From Acanthosepion esculentum (taxonomy: Eukaryota > Mollusca > Cephalopoda > Sepiida > Sepiidae): a stretch of 64,000 nt of DNA. The stretch spans positions 51,209,219-51,273,218 of the forward strand of contig OZ038487.1 of assembly GCA_964036315.1 (NCBI GenBank), written 5' to 3'. Positions 55,411 through 64,000 of the stretch are shown piece after piece (positions within the stretch are counted from its first letter, which is position 1; every line of letters starts with the position of its first letter). The position numbers and the translations under genes are program-made. The notes under the pieces were generated by a model. It was not told where the DNA came from. It worked only from the letters and a program-made list of their open reading frames with translations, and did no database searches.

Positions 55411-55500
55411 AGTTTACCGAATCCATCTCTTCTTCCTACAGATATGGGTTAAATAGTGTGACAGACATGGCTTTCTAGCCTTGGTTAGCAACTATAGGGA
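55411..55500 (+). mobile_element. S1 SINE fragment
   Basis: AATCCATCTCTTCTTCCTAC, ATGGGTTAAATAGTGTGACA, CTAGCCTTGGTTAGCAACTA: S1 body without head. Confidence 0.6.
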
Positions 55501-56487
55501 TCTGTTGGCCTGGAAAATTACACAAAATACTGACATTTTTAAGTTAAATGAGTTGCGGAATCTGCGAGATAATGTCTTCTTTTTTGATCTCTACACAAGT
55601 TTAGCAAACTATCCAAATGCAGAATGTTTCTATGAAACCTGTTATAAGTTGAAATGCTATTAAGTCAAGAAATTAGTGCCATTAATGTATATAAGAACAT
55701 TTTTGAGCATTCCCAGACTTAAAAAAATAAGCTTATGTGAGATTTTCATTGCATGTAACAGAGCTGCAGAGATTGCAGAAAAGTATAACTCTAATTTTTA
55801 AAGTGCATGTAGGTTTTGGGCTGGTTTTCAAAATGTTTTGAGTGTCTACAAAGGAACTGTATAATAGGAAAATGCATGAAGGGAAGTAGACAACAACAGA
55901 CACTGAACTTTGAACTTTAACATCACGGTAGGCAGATATAGATGAAGGTTATGTATTGAAGTTCAAAAAGATTTCTCTTACAAATTAATAATAGTTGTTT
56001 CTCAGCTTTATGACGTTTCAGAGAGTAGGGAAAAGCTGCATTAACATAGGTCTTTTGTAAAACTGGCAAAAAGTAAAGTCATAAAACAAGGAAGATTTAT
56101 TTATGTTTTTTTTTCCTATTTCATTTCTTCCTATTCTGATTTAGATTCTGGTCACTTTATGATTGTATTTGCGAGAAACACTGAGTAGTGATTTGAATTT
56201 AGTCGTTTTTTTGCATGATGTTACTGGACAGTACGACTGCTCTGTCTTGGTCATTTTGATTCAAACATTGAGCACATGATATTATTGCATGAGTAGGTGT
56301 CTGTCTTTTGGTTAGTTTTTTTCTATGTTGCCCTCTTCTTTTTTAGCTAGTGTTTTTCTTTAGGTTTCTTTGTTTATTGGTTTTCAATTTTTCTCTTTCT
56401 TTTATTTTGTCACTTCAAGTCTATTCATTTGGCTGGCTTTGTGTTGGTAGAGTTGCAAACACAGGTTTTACCAATACTTTGGTTTCT
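55501..56487. other. Unassigned DNA
   Basis: Nothing recognised. The 60- and 65-codon frames are motif-free. Confidence 0.35.
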
Positions 56488-56692
56488 TATATATATATAT
56501 ATATATATTATAAAATGATAAAGTTAATTGGCAATCTGTATGGATAATTCCAGGGAGGATATAAATCCTGAGAGCTCAATGTAATAAACAAAGCAAGTAA
56601 TATTTAATTAACAAATTAGAGACTTCAGAAAGCCATGGTAATATTTTCCTTTGTGAGACCGATAAAATTCGATTTCGCTTCGTCAGACCTTG
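56488..56692 (-). mobile_element. PLE-type 3' module: hammerhead-like motif, ATTGAGC motif, (TA)n
   Basis: On the minus strand CTGACGAAGCGAAA (56673-56686) resembles a hammerhead core with a collapsed stem II. TTACATTGAGCTCTC follows near 56560-56580, then (TA)n at 56490-56508. Same order as 27822-27990 and 36414-36720. Confidence 0.45.
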
Positions 56693-57555
56693 CAGTTTCA
56701 AAACAATGAATGGATTCAAAAATTCTTCCAGTAATCAACTGAAAAACAAGATTAGCAGAAGTTGTGTTTTAAGATAGTTACACAGAGTAGGAAGGGAAGG
56801 AGGGAGGTATATGTCTCTAGGAGATGTGATGGTTGTAGCGTTTACCTCTTATTCACCAGACAAGAAAAAGAATTAAAGAAAGTGTGAGAAGCAGGGAACA
56901 GAAGAGAGGAAGGGAGAAACCGGAGAGCATACACAAATCTATATATACACGCACACATATATAATAACTATAAGCATATATATTACTGGGAAGAGCCAGA
57001 TCATGGTACTGGCAACTCGGACAATCACCCAGGTTGCTATCAAGGCTAAAGGCACAATCATGCTGCTATGTCATGTGTTTGGGATCTTTCCAAACTAAAG
57101 CTTATAAAAACATACTTGCAGTCATCCATGACTCAAGACAGGTTAAGTAGCATGAAAAGATTTGCAGATCTAAAGGCTAGAAAAAATGTTTTAGGTAGGA
57201 TAATGAATGTTTTCTTTAGCTTCTATTAAGTTGTATATTGTAATAAACTCGTTATTCTACATTTTCTTGTGAAAATTTTAAAAAAGTGCATGAAGTTCAG
57301 TTTTCCAGGGATGCCAGCAAACCTAGGGCAGAGAGTTACTGGGTTGATATGTTTGAATACAGGGTGGGTGGAAAGAAACTCTATATTGAAAATTACTAAT
57401 AACTCTAATTAATATCACCACATTTGCATGAAACAAAATATATTGGGATCCCTAAAGTAGTAGAATTTCATTGCTAATTTCTGTTTTTATTTCAGAGTGA
57501 CAAGTAGCCGAAAATGGCACAGAGCTTGACCCTACATTGAGTGTTCACAACTAGC
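56693..57555. other. Unassigned DNA
   Basis: No gene or named repeat recognised. Confidence 0.3.
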
Positions 57556-57812
57556 AACACATTACAAAGTATGGCAGTCCATGGTACAAGTGCAAAGATG
57601 GCGGTGCAGTGTTCATCAATTGCCAGGTCTGTTATGAGGAAAGTCAGTTCAATGTATCATGCTAGACAATTTTTCTCACCAGAATGTATCTTACACACTT
57701 ATAAGTCTACCATATATCTATGAATTGAATATTGCAGCCACATCTAGTCTTGTGCATGTGCTATGTATTTAGAGATCCTGGATAAAAGAAGAATCTTCCA
57801 TTTAGATATATG
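57556..57812 (+). pseudogene. LINE A fragment, part 1 (split by S2 SINE region)
   Basis: Reads SIARSVMRKVSSMYHARQFF, SPECILHTYKSTIYL, stop, then IEYCSHI and YLEILDKRRI. The Jockey/CR1-like block order is KVGSLCRARQFFSPESILHIYKSTI. Appears to resume at 58437. Confidence 0.7.
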
Positions 57813-57848
57813 CATTCACAATTGACCAGCATCCGAATACAGAAATAA

Positions 57849-57884
<36 letters not shown>
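57849..57884. repeat. (TA)n microsatellite
   Basis: About 34 bp of TA repeat. Confidence 0.95.
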
Positions 57885-57885
<1 letters not shown>

Positions 57886-57944
57886 TGCATTTGTTAACTC
57901 TTACACATGATAGAGAAAAGTATGCATATTTCTGTTTTCAGATG

Positions 57945-58173
57945 CAACACTCTTCACTGAAAATGAATTGAGCACTATGGCTGTCTGGTGTTTGTTTACA
58001 TTTGTAAAAAATAATTTGCTAGAATTTCCCTTTTCCTCTGCTGTATGCTGATAGCACAGGGTTGGAAATTCCAACTGATGTCAGATCAGTCGGTTTTCGG
58101 TTCAGGCTTAAAGTGATCAGTTGTCTAGCTGAAGTGATGGGCTGTGATACAGCGAAACTGGTCTGTATGTGTA

Positions 58174-58246
<73 letters not shown>
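57945..58246 (+). mobile_element. S2 SINE with (TA)n tail
   Basis: The upstream body (GAGCACTATGGCTGTCTGGT, TTGTTTACATTTGTAAAAAA) and tRNA-like region (B-box-like TCGGTTCAGGCT, decayed) are followed by GGGCTGTGATACAGCGAAAC and a 68-bp (TA)n tail. Confidence 0.75.
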
Positions 58247-58248
<2 letters not shown>

Positions 58249-58387
58249 AAAATATAGTTTTTAAGTATGCTATATTTATGGGTTAAAGTGTTCAATAACA
58301 GGGATAGAGTGTATGTAATTATAAAAGTGGACACTGATCTCAATGATCAGAGGTGACAGTCCGTTTCCTTTTAAACAAAATCGTCTG

Positions 58388-58430
58388 GCCATATATATAT
58401 ATATATATACATACATATATATATATGTAT
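58388..58430. repeat. (TA)n with CATACATA
   Basis: Short TA tract, self-complementary around ATACATACATATATATATGT. Confidence 0.85.
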
Positions 58431-58436
58431 TGATAA

Positions 58437-58530
58437 TATGTAAAGAAGCATCTGTAATATTATCAGTCCTGACCTGGCATCTCAGCTTCAGCGACTTTCC
58501 CATGACTGTAATGCAATAAGAATGTATAAT
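58437..58530 (+). pseudogene. LINE A fragment, part 2
   Basis: Reads RSICNIISPDLASQLQRLSH then DCNA, the block that normally follows LDKIQRR. It is the expected continuation of 57556-57812 with about 620 bp inserted. Confidence 0.65.
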
Positions 58531-58669
58531 TACTCTCTAAGCTTAACAGGGGTATCATGATAAAATCGATCATAAACAAAAATGACATGTTCATCATTAA
58601 TTAATCGTAGCTAAGGACCAGGAGCTCACAAATTATTAAAATAAAGTTCAAATATATATATGTTATTCC

Positions 58670-59105
58670 AGGATCATTTTCCAACTTATTCAAGATGATC
58701 ATTGTCCTCTCTAACCTTCTACCTTTCTGTCCTGGAGTAACAAGATGCTTCAAAAGTTTCATGTATGATTTCATTTTCATGTCTTTTTCACTGCTCTTTG
58801 GACTGTCTTAGCTGAAACTCCTCTCTCACGTGCCAAATGTATTATAAATTGATTTGGATCTTTTCTAATTGATCTCTTTAGCTCTAAGTTGAAATGATAA
58901 TTCCTCTTCCTGTTCTGATCTCCAGACCCAGTTTTCATCTCTACTGTTCCCCCTTTTTAAAACTTACTCACCATTCTCTTGATGGTTCTTGAATGGACTT
59001 TGAAGATTGAAGCCAGCATATGAATGCTGGTACAATTACTGAAGACCTGAATGATCATTTTTCCTCTGACCATTGCTCAGTTGGGAAGACAGTGGGTTTG
59101 ACACA
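58670..59105 (-). pseudogene. IS630/Tc1/mariner-type transposase N-terminus
   Basis: The minus strand reads KVHSRTIKRMV, then KGGTVEMKTGSGDQNRKRNY, LKRSIRKDPNQFIIHLARER, GVSAKTVQRAVKK. In a shifted frame it continues MKSYMKLLKHLVTPGQK-like and RRLERTMIILNKLEN. This is the double helix-turn-helix DNA-binding region of a Tc/mariner-like transposase (canonically KTGRPxxVRTPENV...GVSxxTVHRILKKDLGxKPYKxxKxHLLTxxQKxxRLERxKxLL). The catalytic half is missing. Confidence 0.65.
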
Positions 59106-59321
59106 AAAACAATTTTAATCTGATCTCTTTTTAGCTGAATAACTCAAAGGGTTTTTCAGTGATTCTTATGAAAAAATGTTGTTAAGATAGCTAAACACCT
59201 TATCTGAAAACATGGAAGAAAGAAACTTAATTAGCTTAGTGTTGTTTTTTTTTAGATAGTAAACATTTTGTGGGATGGAGAATTATGCTGTTACAGAATT
59301 TGTACAATTTTGCTGTTACAT

Positions 59322-59323
59322 CC

Positions 59324-59364
<41 letters not shown>
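59322..59364. repeat. (TA)n microsatellite
   Basis: About 40 bp of TA repeat. Confidence 0.95.
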
Positions 59365-59367
<3 letters not shown>

Positions 59368-60469
59368 CAACAATTTATTAGGCAGAATGATGAATTATTG
59401 AAATGAGACTTAAGGAAAGGTTACAAGACCACTTAAAATAAATAATCTAATTGCGAAGGGATAAAAAAGAGTGAATCTAAAAACTGGAAAGAAAACAAAA
59501 ATGTTTAAAGTTGACTGACAAAGGATTTATGAAAATCTGCACCCTGGAAAAAAGGAAAGAGTGAGAAGATAGAAAAATAAGAGATGTAGAATAGAAAAAA
59601 AACAGATTTCTTCCTAGCCAATAAAATATGGCTTGTTCTCTCTTGTCATGAAGTCAGAATACTGTTTGCTTATCCAAACTTGCTGTTGTGTGTCAACCAC
59701 AATTCTTAGTTTGTGAATTTTCTGTCATACTACTGTTGCTTTGCCTTATTAATGTTAAATTGCCTTGCATATATTGTTTGCTTCTTTTATATTATTTTTA
59801 CCTTGTTCTTTTCTTTCCTTTTTTCATGTTGATTTTTATTGCAAAATTTGTGGATTCTTCTTGTTGGGCACTTCTGCCATTTATTTACATTTAACCATAG
59901 TCACTCACTCTACAAGTTATCTGAACATGCATGTGCAAATAACAAGAAAATTCAAGTTTTTAAAGGTTAGCTTCTATACTTATTTTCACTTTAATTATAT
60001 ACCAAAAATAAAACAATTCTATATTCACTCATTTACATTATAAAAATAAAGAAAAAAGGGGAATTAAACAAATGTTGGGTTCCTAAATTTAATATTCTTT
60101 AATTGTTCAATACTCCTTGATGCATTACATGCACAATGCAGTTGTGCATTTTTTTGTAGCAATTTATCATCATTTTTAGCCACTATTATCTTTTGAGAAG
60201 TCTGCATACACCTATAGCACTGTTTTGGCTTGTTCTTCCAACTTTATTTGAAGGTAAATACTCCAGGAAATAATGAAACCTGATGAATCCTAGTAAATAG
60301 TAACCTAATGAATCCTAGAGTTGCCAATTAGTCATTTAGATTCGAATCATGAATGAATAATGCCAGTATTGTAGAAAAAACTTTAAATCATCAATTGATG
60401 ATATCTTCCAATTTCCAATGAAACATTAATTGATGATGCCTGCTATTTAAGAGTTAATAAAGAAAACAA
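59365..60469. other. Unassigned AT-rich DNA
   Basis: Open frames 59688-59894 and 59765-60043 overlap in different frames and lack motifs. Confidence 0.35.
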
Positions 60470-60905
60470 GAATTTTGCCAATAAACAATTAAGTATAAAC
60501 AGTTACCAGTTACAGTAAAAGAGAGATACAAAATAAATTCATTATGAGAGAAAAAAAATAATAGAATAAATGTAAAGAAAAATATTTGAAGACCAGAAAA
60601 TCAGTTAGGAAAAAAAGAACAAGAGGAACAGAAAGAAGATATAAAAAAATCGGGTAATTAAAGATTAAAATTTAAAATAAAAATAGATAGACAGCAAAGG
60701 AAAAATTAAAATAAAGGAAGAAAGAAACAACAAAGACAGAAAGGAAATGTAAACATCTTAAAAATAAATGTAGGAAGAAAAGAAATTAAATTGAGAGATG
60801 CCAATGGGAAAAGGAATTAAAAAAAAGAGAAAGAAATAAAAAGAAACATGTGGAAGAAAGAGATATCAGAAAAGAAAAGAAAGAAGATTTCTCTGAGAAA
60901 AACAA
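60470..60905 (+). repeat. Purine-rich (GAAA-type) block
   Basis: About 430 bp whose plus strand is overwhelmingly A and G (AGAAA, GAAAGA, AAATAAAA words). No unit length is fixed. Confidence 0.7.
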
Positions 60906-61473
60906 GCTGATGTGGATGTTATCTGTAAGAGGCTATTATACAGGAGAACCATATGTTATTTATTGTAAGAGATTTAACTAGATATTGTATTTGAAATAAT
61001 TGAGGATTATTTTTTTCTTTTTCATAACCAAGCACTTCTCACCACCATACTCACTAGAAAAAAAAAGGAAATATTTGGAATATCATAAAAGAAGCAGCTT
61101 GCAGACATTTTGTATAATGATAAGACTTTTGAAATTAATCTAGCCAACTGTTTTTATCATTTGTTTTCTTTTTTTGAGCAGAAAAGTACATGATAAAAAA
61201 TTCATCATTTTTTTTCTTTGAATAGTAGAAAATAAAAGTAAATAATCAAAAACAAATCATAGAGGAAAAGAAATTTTTTATTTTTTCTGTATTGTCTTTA
61301 TTTGTCATTAATTCATTGAAATGAAAATGAAATTCATGTTTATTTGAGAAATCAAAAGAAAAAGTAATAAACCACTTTTTTGTTTCAAAATCCAATAATG
61401 AAACCATTTAACTATGGTTTAGATTTACTGGTTAATTGTCATTTTGATTTATTTTAACATTATATATATTTAA
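60906..61473. other. Unassigned AT-rich DNA
   Basis: Nothing recognised. Confidence 0.35.
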
Positions 61474-62080
61474 TAGTTCTTATAAGTGCTATATTATATA
61501 TACTTATATACATCATATATACTTATTAGTTCTTATAAGTGCTATATTATATATACTTATATACATCATATATACTTATTAGTTCTTAGAAGTGCTATAT
61601 TATATATACTTATATACATCATATATACTTATTAGTTCTTAGAAGTGCTATATTATATATACTTATATACATCATATATACTTATTAGTTCTTAGAAGTG
61701 CTATATTATATATACTTATATACATCATATATACTTATTAGTTCTTAGAAGTGCTATATTATATATACTTATATACATCATATATACTTATTAGTTCTTA
61801 GAAGTGCTATATTATATATACTTATATACATCATATATACTTATTAGTTCTTATAAGTGCTATATTATATATACTTATATACATCATATATACTTATTAG
61901 TTCTTATAAGTGCTATATTATATATACTTATATACATCATATATACTCATTAGTTCTTATAAGTGCTATATTATATATACTTATATACATTATATATACT
62001 CATTAGTTCTTATAAGTGCTATATTATATATACTTATATACATCATATATACTTATTAGTTCTTATAAGTGCTATTTTTA
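61474..62080. repeat. 53-bp tandem satellite, about 11.5 copies
   Basis: The unit begins TAGTTCTTATAAGTGCTATA and continues TTATATATACTTATATACAT then CATATATACTTAT. Copies start at 61474, 61527, 61580 and so on every 53 bp to 62057, with very few differences. Copies 3 to 7 share TTAGAAG in place of TTATAAG, and copies 9 to 11 share CTCAT or CATTAT variants, so the variants are clustered. Confidence 0.97.
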
Positions 62081-62186
62081 CTGGGTACACATGTTTGAGT
62101 TCCTATCCTTGTTCTTTATTTTTTAAAACAGTAAAATTAATAACAATTGCCCTTGAACAAGAAGTCATACTAAAGAGAATTTGTGC

Positions 62187-62225
62187 CTCCTGACAGGAAT
62201 TGAACCTGTAACCCTTTTCCATCAG
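62187..62225 (-). mobile_element. tRNA 3'-half-like sequence
   Basis: On the minus strand GGGTTACAGGTTCAATTCCT then GTCAGGAGGCAC looks like a T-arm with B box followed by an acceptor 3' strand. A matching 5' half (GTGCCTCC...) is not found upstream, so this is a SINE head or a tRNA fragment rather than a gene. Confidence 0.35.
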
Positions 62226-62319
62226 GGAAAAAAAGATAGAAATTCGACACACATGGGATAACAGGTAGATAGCTGTGATCAGAATTCCATCATTGTCGAG
62301 TGAGGTCTGACATATAGAC

Positions 62320-62880
62320 ATTCCACTTAGTGGAGCAACAATGCACCATAGTGTATTTTCAGTGAGCAGATGGAATCAAACCTGTAGAAATCCATCATTA
62401 GATGTTGGCAGATTATGGAGCACACACCATGAATCAACAAAAGGTGTGTATAAGTGGGTAGAAAACTTTAAAATGGGAAGAAGAAGTCTAGCATATGAAA
62501 GCCAATCTGGTCACCCATCAACAATATGAATGAAAGAATGCATATAGATGGTAGATGCTTTGATTAGGGAAGACTAACAAAACATGTTAGCAGAAGTGGT
62601 AGCAATCATGGGCAACAGCTATGGATCTGAAATAAGCCATAGTGCATAATTTGGGGTACCATAAAGTTTGTGCAGTGTATTGGGTGTCCAAACAAGTATG
62701 CATTGCAGATGTAACTTGGGAGTAATCAAAAATATTCTTTTTCGAAGTGAGGAAGAAGCTCATTGAACAATACTAGAATTGCATTGCTTTTTAGGGAGAG
62801 TATGTCGAAAAATATTTTATGTATTTGTTCTTCATCAGTAGATGAATAAAGGTGTTGCATGGAAATTGTCTATACTTTTT
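62320..62880 (+). pseudogene. mariner (DD34D-like) transposase remnant
   Basis: A frame near 62400-62529 reads HESTKGVYKWVENFKMGRRS then LAYESQSGHPSTI. Across stops it continues VDALIRED, NMLAEVVAIMGNSYGSEISH and KVCAVYWVSKQ, the helix-turn-helix half of a SETMAR-like mariner transposase. Near 62780-62820 a NCIAF..GEYVEKYF-like piece is the C-terminal end. The catalytic middle is deleted, so it is a short non-autonomous remnant. Confidence 0.7.
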
Positions 62881-62886
62881 GATTTA

Positions 62887-62922
62887 GCCACACACACACA
62901 CACACATATATGTGTGTATATA
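62887..62922. repeat. (CA)n(TA)n(TG)n microsatellite
   Basis: CACACA..TATATGTGTG, self-complementary. Confidence 0.9.
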
Positions 62923-63531
62923 GGTAGCAATTTTCATTGATGCATGTTTCATTAAATAATATAGACAAGTTTTGTCAATTTATTTTAAGTAAGTTCCTTT
63001 CATATTGTCTGATAAGCTTAATAACATTATCACTGAAAGATGAAAGGAAATCACCATATTGATACATGTTTTAATCCTATCTAAACTTTTGGTTTGCATA
63101 AGCCATTATCAAAGATGATAATTACATTTCAATATATCAAACAATACACGGACAAAACAATAATGCTAGACTGTTTTTGTTGCATGAAAAATTTCAAAGC
63201 AACGACAAACTTGTGTATACAAGACATGGAAGCGAAAATTGCATCGCAGCTCGTGATGTCACACAAGACCACATGAGAGTGAAAAGGAGATTGTATTAAG
63301 TATGGGAAGCCATTGGTATAAATGGCTTCTGTTATCAATTATAGGCATTTAAGAATATTTGTGGAGATTTCATAGTTTACTTTGTTCAGGTTAGGTTTCA
63401 ACTGTTTTATGTATATAGCTTCAAGAATTTTTAGTTTTTGTTTATTGTCTTCATGTCTAGTTGTGTTTTCAATGAGGATTTTCCAGAATTGTGTACATGG
63501 CCAGGATGTTGTTTTAATTGTCTAAAAATGT
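62923..63531. other. Unassigned DNA
   Basis: No gene recognised. Overlapping frames on both strands at 63094-63338 lack motifs. Confidence 0.35.
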
Positions 63532-63564
63532 TAGAGTTATCATTCATTGAATGATAACTCTAAA
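63532..63564. repeat. Perfect 33-nt palindrome
   Basis: TTAGAGTTATCATTCA, one T, TGAATGATAACTCTAA: 16-bp arms with a single-base centre. Confidence 0.95.
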
Positions 63565-63680
63565 ATTAAAGCAAATATTCAAACATTAGAACGGCTCATG
63601 ATCAGACATAATAGACATTCATTATCTGTTATATTTAATAATATATGTTTAAATAATGATGTCCTGCCCCAATACACTAA
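63547..63680 (+). pseudogene. Possible PLE protein N-terminal fragment
   Basis: The frame reads NIQTLERLMIRHNRHSLSVI then FNNICLNNDVLPQYTK before entering a (TA)n tract. The pattern (..RH..HL..N..C...n.iPk..) resembles the conserved N-terminal motif of Penelope-like proteins. It starts inside a perfect hairpin. The codons after 63680 are simple repeat. Weak assignment. Confidence 0.35.
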
Positions 63681-63759
<79 letters not shown>

Positions 63760-63760
63760 A
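63680..63760. repeat. (TA)n microsatellite
   Basis: About 75 bp of TA with GTA/CATA interruptions. Confidence 0.95.
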
Positions 63761-63814
63761 ATAAAAAGAAAGAACAGTAAGATATAAAATCCGGTGTTCT
63801 TATAGATATTTTTA

Positions 63815-64000
63815 TTTTTACACAATAGTGCTCAATGTAATTTTACAGAGCATTAATATTATAAATTAATTGATTTAAAATATGGTTTTTTTGCTACACA
63901 GTGATAACCATGTTTCAAAAATGGAAATTCAGGGGCTTTAGCCTCCATTTCTGAAACATGGTTATCACTGTGTAGCGAAAAAACATATTTTAAATCAATT
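63815..64000 (-). mobile_element. ATTGAGC motif plus terminal palindrome (PLE-type 3' end), runs off the window
   Basis: Arms 63871-63928 and 63946-64000 are inverted repeats (GTGATAACCATGTTTC versus GAAACATGGTTATCAC, extending to AATTGATTTAAAATAT) around GGGGCTTTAGCC. Outside the left arm, read on the minus strand, lies GCTCTGTAAAATTACATTGAG, then the (TA)n tract. The right arm reaches the last base, so the true arm length is unknown. Confidence 0.7.

Noticed and set aside
62187..62225. Possible tRNA gene
   Set aside because: Only the T-arm and acceptor 3' strand are recognisable; the 5' half is missing.

Overview
This 64 kb window looks like gene-poor, strongly AT-rich DNA from an animal nuclear genome, most likely a cephalopod of the octopus type. 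That identification is an inference. It rests on very many long (TA)n tracts, several tRNA-derived SINE families of the kind described from octopus, and dense debris of Jockey/CR1-like and RTE-like LINEs, Penelope-like elements (PLEs), mariner/Tc1 transposons and a Helitron. I see no convincing host protein-coding exon, no intact tRNA or rRNA gene, no bacterial-type operon and no CRISPR array. Nearly all longer open frames are either retroelement or transposase remnants, or artefacts of stop-free simple repeats (TATACA, GATA, TA).

Layout. 0-2.4 kb: degenerate TATAATG-bearing tandem repeat, then unassigned DNA. 2.4-7.0 kb: a 4.6 kb near-perfect palindrome with arms of about 1.75 kb, whose loop carries a PLE GIY-YIG nuclease fragment. 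7-15 kb: SINEs, a LINE C-terminus with C2H2 fingers, mariner pieces, and a LINE split by a SINE with a target duplication. 15-21 kb: mostly unassigned, with a decayed Tc1-like transposase. 21.4-22.6 kb: a fold-back element with a Helitron in one arm. 22.6-29.5 kb: SINEs (two head-to-tail), mariners, LINE debris and a long TA block. 30.2-30.7 kb: a solo LTR with a 5-bp target duplication. 32-36.6 kb: a second PLE GIY-YIG fragment and a complete but dead Tc1-type transposon inserted into a LINE. 36.4-41 kb: fold-backs, microsatellites, a SINE and LINE copies. 41-56 kb: a T-rich block, SINEs, a 5S rRNA-derived piece joined to a SINE head, LINE copies (one with a 293-codon open frame), a mariner inside a LINE, and a GATA minisatellite. 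56-64 kb: PLE 3'-end module, SINE, mariner remnants, a 53-bp satellite, and a palindrome that runs into the window edge.

The elements relate to each other mainly through nesting: SINE in LINE, Tc1 in LINE, mariner in LINE, Helitron in fold-back, LINE in an older repeat. Several nests give empty-site or target-duplication evidence directly. A recurring arrangement is a hairpin, often with a hammerhead-like CTGANGA...GAAA core, then a GCTCT...ATTGAGC motif 60-110 bp on, then a (TA)n tract. It looks like the 3' end of PLE-type elements. The giant palindrome and this recurring module are the items most worth following up.

Family labels used below. LINE A: Jockey/CR1-like C-terminus with 3' end near CTTGGGGTGAAATGATT plus A-tail. 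LINE B: related LINE ending near TTGTACAGGGTAAACATCAT. RTE-like: endonuclease-RT C-terminus. S1: SINE with the CCCTTGGGAAAGG body motif. S2: SINE ending GAGCTGTGATACAGCGAAAC plus (AT)n. S3: SINE with ATTCAAGGATACCCGTCT.
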